Assembly: GCA_020465985.1 (NCBI GenBank)
Contig: JAANYP010001205.1
Span: forward strand, 1 to 64,000
Direction: 5' to 3'
Origin: Centrapalus pauciflorus
Taxonomy: Eukaryota > Streptophyta > Magnoliopsida > Asterales > Asteraceae
Length of the DNA: 64,000 nt
In this document: positions 34,237-46,188 of the stretch, in pieces
How the letters are laid out: every line of letters begins with the position of its first letter
Position numbering within the stretch: the stretch's first letter is position 1
Made by a program: the position numbers and the translations under genes
The notes under the pieces: model-generated
Database searches by the model: none
Told to the model about the DNA's origin: nothing
The model's input: the letters and a program-made list of their open reading frames with translations, nothing else

Positions 34237-35361
34237 TGTGACGCGCATAATTAGTCCTTAAATCCACTATTTAGCTAGAGAAGTAAGGGTCGAATCCATA
34301 GGGAGTGTGGTCGTAATTAGGATTGAGTTATTAGCCTTAGAAGTTTATTGAAAGCATTCAAATTGTGAATTTGTGGATTTGAATGATTTGTTTAGAGTAA
34401 TGGTTTGCTATTGCTTGTAACTAAAATTAAGAGCGAAGTAACTAACAAAGAAAATAAACAATCAAGATACGAATAACCATTCACGGAATCACCACGGCAT
34501 AAGTATTACTCACTATAATTTCATGCAACGATCACATAGACATAATCAATTGCGCGACTAAATTAATCAAACGTGTTTTAACCAATAACTCTCTGCATAG
34601 CATATGCAACATTAATACTCGTCTTAATCCCTAAACTAATGGACTTGACACGAAAAATAACACCACGATAAACTATCTTGCTTTTACCAATCGCAACACA
34701 TAATCATAATCATAGCCAAATGTTTATCATTTGCATACACATAATAGATCTCGCTTAATACGAATACATCAAAACATAGAAATTAAAGAAGAGTTAACTT
34801 AGCTGTAGATCCTACGCAAATGGATAATGGGATTAGCCGCTCATCGTCTGCTTGTCACAATCACAGATATGAGCCATTGGGTAGCTTTCGAACCACCGTC
34901 TTCGTTCTCGTATCGTAGATCCACTTCGGCAGGGCTTCGGCACACTTTCAGACACGTCGGGATTCTCTCCAAAGCTGCCCCTTCACTTGTATTTATAGGG
35001 AGGTCGAGATTAGGGTTTCCAGGGTTAAAAAAACGTGTTTTTGCGCCGCACTAGCGCAGGCTAGACGCAGCTCTGCGCCCCCCCCCCCCCCACTCCAGCG
35101 CCCGGATGCAGCTAGGGTTTAGCTGGCGTGTGCTGGAACGTATCTGGACAGTTTGGGCGCTATGTGAAGCGTAGGGTGGCGCAAGCCTGCCCCCCCCCCC
35201 CCCCCCCGAGCCTGATTTGCTTTGAATTCTCTCGGATTGCTTATTTTTATCATCTTGGCCCTGAAATACAAACTTGGAGTAATAATATGGATTTTACGAA
35301 GTATCGGTGCTTAAAATGATCATAATATAACTCAGAAACCATATAAATTATAGACTTATCA
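34237..35361 (-). mobile_element. 5' LTR of Athila C (about 1125 bp)
   Basis: In element sense it starts TGATAAGTCT at the break in element B and ends GCGTCACA before the PBS. The ends are inferred from TG...CA rules and context, since the other LTR is outside the window. It holds two G-runs (35190-35207 and 35078-35091) joined to GCGC-rich blocks, then a TATA box CCTATAAATAC at 34989-34999. The flanking 5 bp in B is gtagt, a candidate target duplication. Confidence 0.7.
34989..34999 (-). promoter_or_regulatory. TATA box in Athila C LTR
   Basis: The minus strand reads CCTATAAATAC, about 80 bp downstream in element sense of a G14/GCGCAG block. The same layout as the putative internal env promoter strengthens the call. 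Confidence 0.6.
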
Positions 35362-36624
35362 GTAGTTGGAACTGGATGTTGATTGCTAACAGATTCTGAT
35401 TTTAAACTACCAGTTCCAACTTTTGGCCTAACAGTTCCAGCTTTTACATCAGCAGTTGGAGCTGTGTTTGTGCCTTTAACACACCATTCCTGTTTCACAC
35501 TTAGTTTAGGTTTAACTAAAGCTTGTTTTCTCTGTACAGGCTGCTTTTTGTTGACTTATATAAACTATGCTCAACTGTGTGCTTTGGAACTGATGTGGCA
35601 AGTTTTGGAGTCTTTAAAGTTGTTGGTTTTTGTGAACCAGAGTGTTTTTGAAACACAGTTTGTTCTTTAACAATTGGCTTATAAAGACAGTGTTTAGCCA
35701 AATGGTTTTTCCTGCCACAGTGAAAACATCTTTTGACTGTTTTGATTTGAGAACCAGTTTTGTGTGACCATAATTGATTCTTGTTCCTTTGATTTCCCCT
35801 CACCTGTTGCTGTGTGGGAAACTTTTGTACACCATGCTGTTGGCATGTGCATACTGGAACATTTTTACCCTTTTACCTCTCTTGGAAGAGGATGCAAAAT
35901 TACAGTTAGAAGGTACAGAGGCATGTGAAGCATGTTTGTAATCACTCGTCTTCTCTTTTCCTTTCAAACTGTTGGTGTCTTTCCTCATGGTTCTAGTTCT
36001 AATAGGGTTAGAAACAGAAGTTACTATGGGTTCACTCATGGTTTTGGGATTACTCTCTTCTTCCTCACTATTACTGTCTACATTAGTAATCAGACCATCT
36101 TCCAGCTCAGGTTGATCCTCAAGGACAGGATCTACATTCTTCATCTTCTCATCTAGGGGTTCATTCACAAGCCTATCAACAACTTCACTCATAGGATGAA
36201 TGTATTTGTTATTGTAAGGAGGTTGGGTAGCATTGTATCCAATTCCTTCCTTGGGATTTAATTGAGATTTTACCCTATCTTTGAACTGGACTTCCATTAG
36301 GTGTTCTAGCTTTTGATTGGCCAACTTAAAGTTACCCAAATCAATGTTTATACAATCTACTTTCTTGTGAGCTTCTAGCACCCTTTGTTCAGCCTCTTCT
36401 AGTTTCTTATTAAGGGTCTCTATTTTCTCATCAAGTTCCTTTTTCTCCCACTCATGATATGTTCTATCATGTCCCATCTGAATCTCATTGTCTTTATAGT
36501 CATTGATCTGTTTTTCAAGATACTCTATTGCCTGTATATACTCATACCTCCTCTCTTCCATCTTAGCTAGAGTTCTACACATGCTTTCATTATGATCTCT
36601 GTATTTTTTACCATATATTTGCAT
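35362..36624 (-). pseudogene. Copia element B: coiled-coil linker and second zinc knuckle of gag-pol
   Basis: A frame from 36624 gives a long Lys/Glu/Gln-rich coiled coil (about residues 1-110 from MQIYGKKYRDHNESM). An acidic Ser/Glu segment follows, then CFHCGRKNHLAKHC (CX2CX4HX4C, at about 35700) and PTTDKS at the break. This coiled-coil region after the first zinc knuckle is typical of a large copia group with long gag linkers. Protease and the rest of pol should follow but are cut off by the Athila C insertion at 35361. Frameshift near 35800-35520. Confidence 0.7.
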
Positions 36625-36659
36625 GCTTGGGAGCAGAGTTAAGTATTTACCTCAGATGG

Positions 36660-37356
36660 TAGTTCAGTGGAAGTGACACTTGTAGTTTCTGCCATAAGAG
36701 CTTGATTCTAATACTCCTCTTCTGTTTGGTCATTCCAGTCAAAAATAGTGTCTTCTTGTGAAACAAGAGCCTGTGAAGATTGTGTTTGACTGGTCTGTTG
36801 GGGTCTTGGTGGCTGCTGACTTTGTGATCTACACTCTCTAGCAAAGTGTCCAAGTTTGTGGCACTTGAAACATTCAACCTTTGATTTGTCAAATGCTAGC
36901 TTTCCTTCTGATCTGGCCTGAAAGTTTGTTTCTGCCAGTCCTTTTAAGAAACCTTTTAGCCCTCATAGTCAACATGGAATGTTGCCACTTTAAATCCATC
37001 TCCTCTAGATCATCTGGATGGATTTGTTCCAGATCTTCAGGATTAAGAGCAAATAGTCCATCACTTACAACAAATGCCTCATAGTGGACCTCAGAATTAT
37101 TACCATCAGTACCAGTAAAAGTATCACAGCAATTTGATTTATCATTAGGTGCAGATGATAACAGAGCAGTGTTTTGACTATAAGAAAAGGGTTTCTTTTT
37201 ATTTTCAATTTCAGACTCAAACACTCTCAAGCTGTTGTAGAGATCATCCAACTTTATTTCATCTAGAGTGTCCTTTGTTCTCCACTGTGCAGCATATACT
37301 GTCCATTCGTCACCAAGAGATCTAAGGAACTTTCTGTTTACCTCATCTTGATCCAT
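36660..37356 (-). pseudogene. Copia element B: 5'-truncated gag
   Basis: The frame opens at 37356 (MDQDEVNRKFLRSLGDEWTV) and carries the copia gag C-terminal half with LEQIHPDDLEEMDLKWQ, a frameshift near 36895, and the zinc knuckle CFKCHKLGHFAREC at about 36830-36870. Only about 75 nt separate the PBS from this point, so the first half of gag (usually 100-150 residues) is missing. Either an internal deletion joined the leader to mid-gag or the ATG arose by chance there. Order and strand match the adjacent LTR. Confidence 0.8.
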
Positions 37357-37432
37357 TGCAGAAAAAGTTTTAGATACTTAAAGATGAAAGCTTCAGACTT
37401 TGAAAACAAAGACTAAAACAAAACAGAATTTG

Positions 37433-37444
37433 GCTCTGATACCA
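37433..37444 (-). other. Primer binding site of copia element B (initiator tRNA-Met type)
   Basis: The minus strand reads TGGTATCAGAGC two bases after the LTR end, the standard copia PBS. Confidence 0.92.
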
Positions 37445-37446
37445 CT

Positions 37447-38076
37447 TGTCAAGATCAAATCACCTAAGATTAACTGGTTTGAATAAATCAGAGTTAAACC
37501 AATAATCTTGTTTGAATCAACGTCCAATTAAGAAGTTTGTGGAATAACACTTAATTGTTTTAAGAAAAACTTTCAAAACAATAAAATAACAGACAATCAA
37601 TAAACACAATCAATTTTGTATAACCAATCTCTGATTACAGTCACCTCTAATCTGTTTGATTAGACGAAGAACACAACTTGTTCTTAGGGTTTTTCAATCT
37701 TAGAGGCTTTAGAAACTTAGACAGAATACAGGTTACAATTATGAATTGATTAAGCACCGAATTACATTAGAAAGACATAGTCTATCTCTATTTATAACCT
37801 TCTGATTTGTTTCCTTGACAAACTGCGATTTCTCTTGAGTGGATATCTTTGGAAGATCTTCAAATCTTGAAATCTTTATCACTTCCTGATTTGTAGCACT
37901 TTCCGTTATTAGTTTGTTGAACAGCTTGAACTTTAACTCTAGCAGCTTGAACATTTTTAACTAGCTACTCGAGTTTCTTAAACTAGCAGCTTGAACTTTG
38001 TAATTACAAAGAAATACCACTAACAGTCTGAGAAATATTAACTAACAGCTTGACATACTTAGATTATTTCCCAACA
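37447..38076 (-). mobile_element. 5' LTR of copia element B (630 bp)
   Basis: In element sense it starts TGTTGGGAAATAATC and ends GATCTTGACA next to the PBS. A TATA box (TATAAATAG, 37788-37796) is visible. AGCTTGAAC/AACAGCTTGA short repeats occur at 37920-38050. The right flank gtata is the candidate target duplication; the other LTR is outside the window. Confidence 0.85.
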
Positions 38077-38501
38077 GTATACATCTGAGGGATAGCTTAA
38101 ATGCAAAATTCAAGGGGGAGCAACAATTTTAGTACTTTTTTTTTTTTACTTAATTTTTTTTAGTTCATTTTATTTTTTTTGTTTCTGCTTTGCTAAATTT
38201 TTTTTATTTTTTGTGTTGTTCAAAATATTTAGTTGTTAATTTTTTTTTAGTTTTATTTTTTCTTTTTTGTGTGGCTTTTTTTTAATGGGCTTAAAATGTT
38301 TAAATTGAGAGAATGGGTTTCAAACTTTAAAAAGAAAGTGGGCCGAGTTTCTAAAATAAAATTTGACGATAAATTTAAATTTCAAATTCAAATTTCAACT
38401 CAACTGAAAACCGGGCACTGGTTCACTTTCATTTTCAAAGTTTCTCTCAATTCCTTCATCACGAAGCAATCGATTTTTTGAGTTGTATTTCAATTTCAGA
38501 A
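38077..38501 (+). other. Pol-env spacer of Sirevirus-like element F
   Basis: There is no gene. A polypurine motif (CAAGGGGGAGC at about 38111-38121) starts the spacer, as in the region after pol of Sirevirus elements. T-rich runs and then a TC-rich leader ending at the start codon follow. F's pol would lie left of element B, outside the window. Confidence 0.55.
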
Positions 38502-41500
38502 ATGTCATTGTAAGTATCTTTGTTAGATTGTTACTACTCTTGTTAATATTGTTGTAATTTTTAGTTTATTTTTCTAGTTTTATGTGAACTATGTGTTTAA
38601 TTAATGTGTCTGTATGTGTAATTTTGATAGTGTTATTTGGTGTTTATAATCTAAAATTGAAAGTGTGTAACTGTTAATAATGATAAGATGAACTTGAAAA
38701 TCAAATTTCAAGTCCAATATCAAAACACACGACATGGAATTTGAGTTTGAAATCTAAAAGTTCTCGAGTTTTTGAAGGTATGGATTTTTGATGAACCAAA
38801 TGATGTTTTTGGATAAACTTCAGTAAAGGAATGTTGTTCAAATTCAAATTTCGAGTAGGATCACGTAAATCGTTAGGTCATAATGTCCCTGAAATTAAAT
38901 TTGTCAAATTTCAGAGTACAAATGGGACTTAGAAAAATTTTAAGTTCAAACTCGATCAAAGGAGTTGATCGATAAAATTTTCTTTTTGATCGAGTTGAAC
39001 ATCTCGGCTTTCGAGAAAACATTGGATTTTAATCGAGTTTGATGGAACTGGGACTTAGAAATTTGTAAAATCATCAAACTTGGTTGAAATATTGTTCGTG
39101 AAAAGTCCTTCTTCATACGAGTTTGTTAGAAAAGGACTTAGACTGTTTTCAAGTACTTTCAACTCGATTCACAAGTCCTTCGAGAGAAGTCTTTCTTTAA
39201 TCGAGTTGGGTCATACTTTTGTTCCAGAAAGTTCTTCTTTCATGCGAGTTGTTTATCAAAGGGATTTAGTAATTTTTGAATTGTTCCAACTTGATCCACA
39301 AGTCAATCGAGAAAATTTCAATATCATTCGAGTTGCTCAAAAAGTCATTCGAGGAACATTTCTCTTCTTTCAAGTTGGTTAATGTGTCATTCGAGAAAAG
39401 TCCTAGATCTATTCGATTTTGATGTAACTTCATTCGAGAAACACCATGTGTCATTCGAGTTAGTTTCTATGACACTCGAGAAACTTCATGACTCATTCGA
39501 GTTTGAAGTTAACATTTTCAAAAATTGTCTAAGTGTGGGAATTTAATTTTTCAGAGAAATTTCACATTTATCAAGAAACTTTTAAAATCTGTGTTTTATT
39601 AACATTGGTCTCTTAACGATTTACTTTGAAATCCTAACAATAATATTTATTATTATTGTCTGGAATCCCGATGCTTTAAACAATAAAACACATATTTTTC
39701 TAATTTCTTGTTAAATTTTTATTTTTCTATCTGTAGGATTAAATTTGTTTACCTGACATTTCTAATATGTTTTTTATTTTTACAGGAAACAAATGGCATC
39801 CCAAGCCCCCACCCAAAATTCGAGTTCCTCAGATTCGCATTCATCTTCTAACCATACACTGGTCTCTAAACCAGTTAAATCAACTTCTCTTACTAGACCG
39901 TCAGCTTCATCACCAATCCCCGAAACACAATTCGTCAAATCCAAACATTGTTTAGCCTTGTTGGATAATAATCATAGATTTGATCCTAGTGTCATTAAAG
40001 TAAGCCATCCCATTATTGTTGAAATCCTTAAAGGTCACCCTCTTGGGTATTTTTTGAAATACAAACCATCTATTCCTCAAGTTTATCTTCATCAATTCTG
40101 GCATACCATAAAGTTTGTACCTGCTGATGGAAACCATCACTTTAAAGTGACTATTAAATCAATTCAAGGCTAAGTTTACACTTGGCTAGACTCCGTCACA
40201 ATCTATTACTGCCAAGATGGATTGATACTGTCAACTTCCCAGAACTAACAGACTTTAAAGATTTTGTATCTGATGATGAACTGTGTCATGATCTGATCTG
40301 CCTGGGGTATTCCAAACCACTGGAAAAGATCTCAAAGTTTCATAGAAATGGTTTAAACGGAGAGTGGTATACCCAGTTCGGCATCATCAACAGGTGTATG
40401 ACCTCAAAGCATACGGGAATTGACAGAGGAAGCATCCATTGCTTAAGGCTCTTTCATGGCATTGCCTTCAACAAACATTATGACTATGCCCAATGCATAT
40501 GGGAAGATCTGAAGGAAGTTGTGTTGGCCAAAACCACAAACAGAGCAAGGAAATTTATGCCACTTCAAAGATTTATACAAATTTTGATCATGGGTATTCT
40601 GAGGGCTAATGAGAAAATTTTGAAGAGATCAAGTGCTCAAAAATGCCCTGATTACGTGATGATGAGCCTTCATAATGTTCAAGATGCTCCAAATGCCAAT
40701 GTTATGCCAATTCCAGAATCTTTATTAAAATATACTGATCAAGAGGCTGAGAGTGTTAGACTGTATCATATAGATCATGCTCCTGTAGAAACCCAAGAAC
40801 CGGGTTTTATTGCCCAAGGAGTTTTAGGTGAGCAGCAACATCAGCAAGGGGCTGATGTTCAGGGAAGCCAATCTGAGCTTGAGGGAGCTATAGAGGAAGT
40901 AAGGAGAGGTGAGAGGAGTTTTGATTCGGAGCGTACCTTGTCTAATATTGCTAAAGGTGGAAATTAGGGAGCGGATGATGATGATGATGATTAGGGTAAT
41001 GATGATAATTTGGGAGGTGCTAGAATGATTGAAATGTCTCAACCAGAAATAGATATTGTTGAAATTGTGAGGCTGAGTGTGAGGGAGATCCCAAGCCTAG
41101 ACAGCCGGGATGAAACCACATCTGCTGTTAGCTCTCATGAGAGAGTTAGCATTGAAATAGTCAGTACCCCACTGAAAACTACACACCCCACCAGCTACTC
41201 GCCTTCTTCTCAACAAGAAAGTGTTTCAATTTCACACCAGGAATTTACACATGATCTATCCAGGAATCCTTTGGATACCATGGATATTGAATTAAGTACA
41301 CACCAGCCCGCGTGTACAATTTCTCATGCACAAGTCATAGCTCCTATACAATTTAGGACAATTGAGTCGACTCCAGCCATTGGAGTAAGTGCAGAAGGAC
41401 TTCGTGTCCATGCCGGAACAACTATAGTGTCAGAAGCATTTGTTGCTCCGTCACTTGAAGTAGTTGGAAGTCCGGTCAGAGCCACGACTTTGCCATCTCT

Positions 41501-43442
41501 GAGCACCGGCCACACAGAAGTTCTTTTCACAAGTTCTACGGTTGTGTCAACTGGAAGTCTAGGTGACCCAGTGGTTAGAATGTCACCCTTTGTTACTGAA
41601 GATAAACTCAATGAAGCCATTGGTGGAGTTACAACACTGATGACAAATCAATATTCAGAGATGATGGCGCAAATGTCAAATATTCAGAAGTTATTGAAAG
41701 GAAAGTCTGTTGCTGAAGGTGTTAAAGAAAAAGATCCACAACAATCCATTGATGAGCTGAGAGAATTTTGTTATGATCAGTTTGATGAGATGAGGGAAAG
41801 GATGATTGGATTAGAAACTATAGTGGTCAGTGCTTTAGGATCATTATCAGAACGACTATCTGCGGTTGAACAAACTTGCAAAGATCAAGCTTCAGCTCCT
41901 AAGCGTAAGCATGATGAGCATGATGAAGACTCCGATGATGCTCCTCATGAGGGGGAGAAGAGGAGGAAGCTTGGAGAAATAGTTATACTGAAAAAGAGAA
42001 AGAAGCAGGAGGGGAAGATGTTGGAGAAGCTGTAAGCTCAAAGGACAAACCTGTTGATGCTCAGAGTGAGCTGGGATTGATTCTATATGAAGATAATCCA
42101 GTTCCTCTAAGTATTCAATCTGGTATATACAATTTTGAAGAATATGACGATTCCGACAATGATGAAGAAAGTCAAGCTTTAATGATTGAGGGGACTGAAA
42201 AGCAAAGAGAGATATCTAATGATGATGATGTTTTTTATTTGACTGAAATATCATTGATAGCTGAAAGAATAAAGATGGAAGAAGAGTTAGTTGAGGGAAT
42301 TTTGAAAGATAAATGTACCGACGCCAACGGTTGAAAGGCCTGAGGTGATGGTTACAAATAAAGAAGAGTTTGATCCCTAACCGATTGAGAAAGTGATGCC
42401 TCCAGTAATGAAAGAGCTGAACAAAGTTGAGATTCTAGACAAGTTTTTTAATACATATATTTTAGTTGATGAATCTCAAAGACAACATCATTTAAGAGTT
42501 GCAGTTCAGGAGGTAGTTCAAAAAGAGATTAATGACATGCTGACTCTACTAAATGAGGATGAAGTGAGTAAGAAAAAGATTAAAGTGTTGAATTTATCTG
42601 CAAAACACAATGCTGAGTACATAAGAAGAAGAAGAAATAAGCTTCATTCCTTGAAGATCATTAGGAAAAGAAGATTTTTTTGTAAGAAGCAAGCACTGTG
42701 CACTTTCTTGAAATTATTCAGAGTTTTAGAGCCGAACATGCCAAATTTAGCGAACTATGCTCTTTTCCTCTAGAATAAGACTCAACAGATTGAAAAAGTC
42801 AGAAGTGAATTCAGAATTGTTGATTTGGTGAAGATAGAAAAAGATAGGGTTGTGAAAGTAATCTATCCGACATTCATTGTAACTAGAACAGATGGGAATA
42901 CTTATGTTTTCACTGAAGCAGATATGTTTAACTTGAATCTGGTGGACATAAAAGATCTGTTTGATGAGCTGTGCTGAAACAAGAGAGATGAAAATTGTAG
43001 ATTTGCACTGAAGACTTTATTTCACTTTATGCACACCAAACTGATTCTCTTGTCTGTGCAAGATCTTCAGATCGGGGTTGAGTGATGGATGAGAAAAATA
43101 AACATCACTGCAACAAATCGTTTTATCAAGTACATGGAAATTTTGAAAGAATATCAAGTGGTTATGGCTAAGCACCCGGTGGTGATTTATAAAAATAAAG
43201 ATCAAAAGAAGAGGGCCAAGCAGAGTGTTGAATTGAACAAGTTTTGTGATAGTACATTGCAAAAGGTGTTAACTGGTCTGAAAGATAAACTTGCAGCTGA
43301 TTCGGAGAGAAAGAAAAAGAAAGGTGGTCTAAGCGTGAATGACAGAAAGACGATGGTAGAGTTCATCTCGAAGATTGAGTGGAGACTAACGAATAGAAAA
43401 AGTATTCGAAGATTCGAGATGAAGCTTGGACTGAAAGACTGA
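38502..43442 (+). pseudogene. Env-like gene of Sirevirus-like element F, with intron and several breaks
   Basis: Exon 1 is ATG-TCA-TT (38502-38509) before GTAAGT. The intron 38510-39785 ends TTTTTACAG. Exon 2 restores the frame as M-S-L-K-Q-M-A-S. The N-terminal domain has VYLHQFWHTIKFV and, after a shift near 40170, LRHNLLLPRWIDTVNFPEL, a block typical of env-like third ORFs of plant copia elements. Two in-frame TAG stops lie at 40965 and near 41013. A Ser/Thr-rich part follows, then a coiled coil around 41730-41880 and Lys-rich fragments up to 43442. I see no certain membrane segment. The function is unknown. Confidence 0.6.
38510..39785 (+). other. Predicted intron in F env-like gene
   Basis: The donor is GTAAGT and the acceptor TTTTTACAG. 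Joining keeps the frame between a three-codon first exon and the long second exon. The intron contains many degenerate copies of CATTCGAG(A/T)(A/T) between about 39090 and 39510 and no other gene. Confidence 0.6.
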
Positions 43443-43447
43443 AGACA

Positions 43448-43582
43448 AGCACCAAACTCGGGTAAAAAAAAGGATCAAACTCGGGAAAAGAAGCATCAAA
43501 CTCGGATAAAGAAGCACCAAACTCGGGTAAAGAATAATCAAACTCGGATGAAAAGTTATAAAACTCGGATAATGAAGTCCAA
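43448..43582. repeat. Imperfect tandem repeats around AAACTCGG(G/A)
   Basis: There are six or seven copies of a unit near 20-22 bp (AAGCACCAAACTCGGGTAAA type) right after the env-like stop of F. The unit ACTCGG is the inverse complement of CCGAGT and close to the ATCGAG/ATTCGAG words in the intron of F. Confidence 0.8.
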
Positions 43583-46188
43583 ATTAAGATTAGGGGAAAA
43601 TTAGTCATCTTAAAATATGTTTCTCTCTCTAAATTATGGAAAGTATTCAATTTAATAAATACATTACCAAGATTCAATTTACCTTATTTTTGTAAACTAA
43701 TTAAGCCGGGAATAACGGCTCTGTTATGAAATCAAGCGGCAGACAGACTCATTTGGTCGGTATTCCCTAATGACTGGTTTTAGGAGATTAGGGTCCCCTC
43801 CATTTAACAAGCAATTTAGTGGTTGTTCGCTCCTGAACGAAGCTATTGGGACAGACTTTTCTTCAGGTCTTACGAATTTGATTCGAACCAATCAATAAAT
43901 ACACTATTTTTTTGAATTTTAAATTTCTTGTTAATTTAGTGAGACTTATTCATTGATAATATAATCGAATGATACATCAATTTATCGTCTAATACTCTAC
44001 TCAAATGATACATTAAGAAATACATTGATTCAACAATGTATTTTCTTTATGTAAACCATTGAATCATACACAAAATCATAAATGCATTGATTTGTCAAAT
44101 ACTACAATTAAAGATACATCAATTCATCATGTGATACATTGTTTCAATAAAAACTAAATTAATATAACAACGATTCAAACCTAAAATATCAATTCACTAT
44201 GATACACATCGATGCACTAATTTTATAAACCTGATGCACTATGATACATATCAATTCACTGATACAACGACACACTGATACTCTACAAACAATGATGCAT
44301 CGATTCACTGCCGCATCAATCGAAAATGATGCACTAATACTCTACCAAACAAAACTGATTTCTATGCAACTATAATGAATATGTGAAAACAAAATTCATG
44401 AAAGATTTCAAAACGTTGATCCTATCGAAAATTCTATGATTCCAGATGGAGTTTCCAAAGAATTTTTAAGAATCCACAATTGTTTAACGAGGAAGAGAAA
44501 ACACACCAACAACAATGGCGACGGCGACATGGTGGGTCCGGGGCAGCGGCGGAAGAAACTGTGGTTTCCTACAAGACAGAGGCAGTGGTTTCCTCTCGGA
44601 ACAACGTTAGTCGAGTAGAAAGAATGATGTCACGTGGTGCTAGTGGTGCCAAGAACTTCTTGGTGGTGGCCGGCCGACCATAGGTTAGTTGGCACTGTTA
44701 TGGTTTTGTGAAAGTGAAGACGATGAGAAAAGAAAGAGGAAAAAGATTTGGGAAAGAGAGGAAAGAGATTTGGGGTCCAGTTAATTAAGGAAGGGAGTGA
44801 TTTGGGGGGAGAAAATAAATGAGTTAAATTTTTAAAATCTATTAATTATACTTGTAATATGACTAAACTAGCCTTATGAGGATTAATTCATAAATGCCTC
44901 TTGGCAATCCCACATTCCTTCTCACCCTTCTCACTGTAATTTCTTCTCACGTGATCTAATATATATATATATATATATATAGTTATTTAGTTAGACAGTC
45001 TCATTGAAAAATCAGCATGTATTGGAAAACCATAATGAACCAATAATGCATAACAAGGTTATTAAGGTAGTTTTGGAAATGGTTAACTAAAAAAGAGATA
45101 AAGACATATAGTATACATGTATTTTCATTTTTTTTAATGTCATTTTAAGGTAATGATTATATTCTATTGGGACTTTTGTCAAAGTTTGGTCATAGTTTTG
45201 CATCACCGACTTGAAGCATTGAATTTGAAATTATTAATGCATGTTTAATTTAACAATTGAAAAGTGTAATTGGGTGTAGACAAAAGCTATTGTAACAAAT
45301 CTCATCTTTAAATTCATCCTATATGTATGTTAATCTTCTATTTGCTGGAAACTTGAACTTAATTCACGAGCACAATATTTGTGAATGTGTGAAAGCTCGG
45401 ATCACCTCATGATCCGAAGTTCAGATGGTGCACTACGTGCTCGGATCCAAGCTTGATTCGAAGTTCGCTACCATCCGAAAGTTGCTAATATATATCTAAC
45501 ACTGGGCCTCAAGTCTTGTTGTTGAAGTTAGGGACCTGCATACCCAAAAAAGCCTCATTTCCCCTGTATATTATTAAGAAAGGTTATTTCGATTCCATGC
45601 CCCTTACTTTTACTGAGATCCCTAAATTAAAATGAAAACATTTGTTCTTCGTATTTTCGCTCTTTCATCTCTACAACAAACTTATATATTGAAAACACAT
45701 ATATTATGTATGTATGTATTTGTGTAAGTATCATATACGATCATATTTTTGCATTTATAGTCAGAGGCGTCTTTCAGGACTCATGTCTTGGGTTGTTTCT
45801 AGTGGTCTCTCTATGTATTTCAGTATGGATCTAGCTTGAAATAATAAAGACAATCTTACTCAAAGTCAAGCTCAACCGGACAAATTAACATACTAATAGA
45901 ATGAAAAGGGTGCTTTATCAAAGCGCAAATTTGACATTTTTAAAGATTTAACTTAAGCTAAGTAACATTGTTAGATTTAAGGATTAAAAGAATGTAACAA
46001 TTTAAAACTAAGTATCAATCACATAATTTTTAAAGGTTAAGACTAATGGCATCTGGTAGAAAGCATTTAATTCTTTTCCAGAGATTCAACTTTTGTTTTT
46101 GAAAGCTCGATCAAGCTTAAAGCTCCTCTGTTTGTAAGAGAGAGCTGGAGCTTTTATTTTAGAAAGATAAGTTCGTCCTTGAGAATAA
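43583..46188. other. Intergenic DNA with degenerate repeats, no gene seen
   Basis: No LTR for F is recognised. Between about 43950 and 44350 there are many irregular copies of GATACATC(A/G)ATTCA and GATGCACTAAT. A TA run is at 44959-44981. Short open frames at 44436-44683 have low-complexity Arg/Gly content and no family match that I can name. Confidence 0.6.

Larger units (their letters stand above)
5077..35361 (-). mobile_element. Athila-type gypsy element C/E, interrupted; 3' LTR outside window
   Basis: This minus-strand element has its 5' LTR at 34237-35361, a tRNA-Asp type PBS, gag, pol, one env-like ORF (27344-26103) and then a second env-like ORF (24943 to 5219, split by Athila D at 6433-24587). 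Its 3' LTR would lie left of 5077, beyond the Sirevirus A insertion. No LTR copy is visible between the two env-like ORFs, so they may belong to one element. The alternative is a fusion of two Athila remnants by deletion. Many frameshifts and stops show it is old and inactive. Confidence 0.6.

Noticed and set aside
35128..35319. Frame with a poly-Pro run
   Set aside because: It is an artefact of the C18 run in the LTR of Athila C on the opposite strand to the element.
43583..43700. 3' LTR of element F
   Set aside because: A purine stretch near 43591 is not followed by a TG...CA unit or a copy of any known end, so no LTR can be supported.
44436..44683. Two overlapping frames with Arg/Gly/Trp-rich products
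   Set aside because: No start context, no motif, and they overlap in different frames in low-complexity GGC/GAC sequence.
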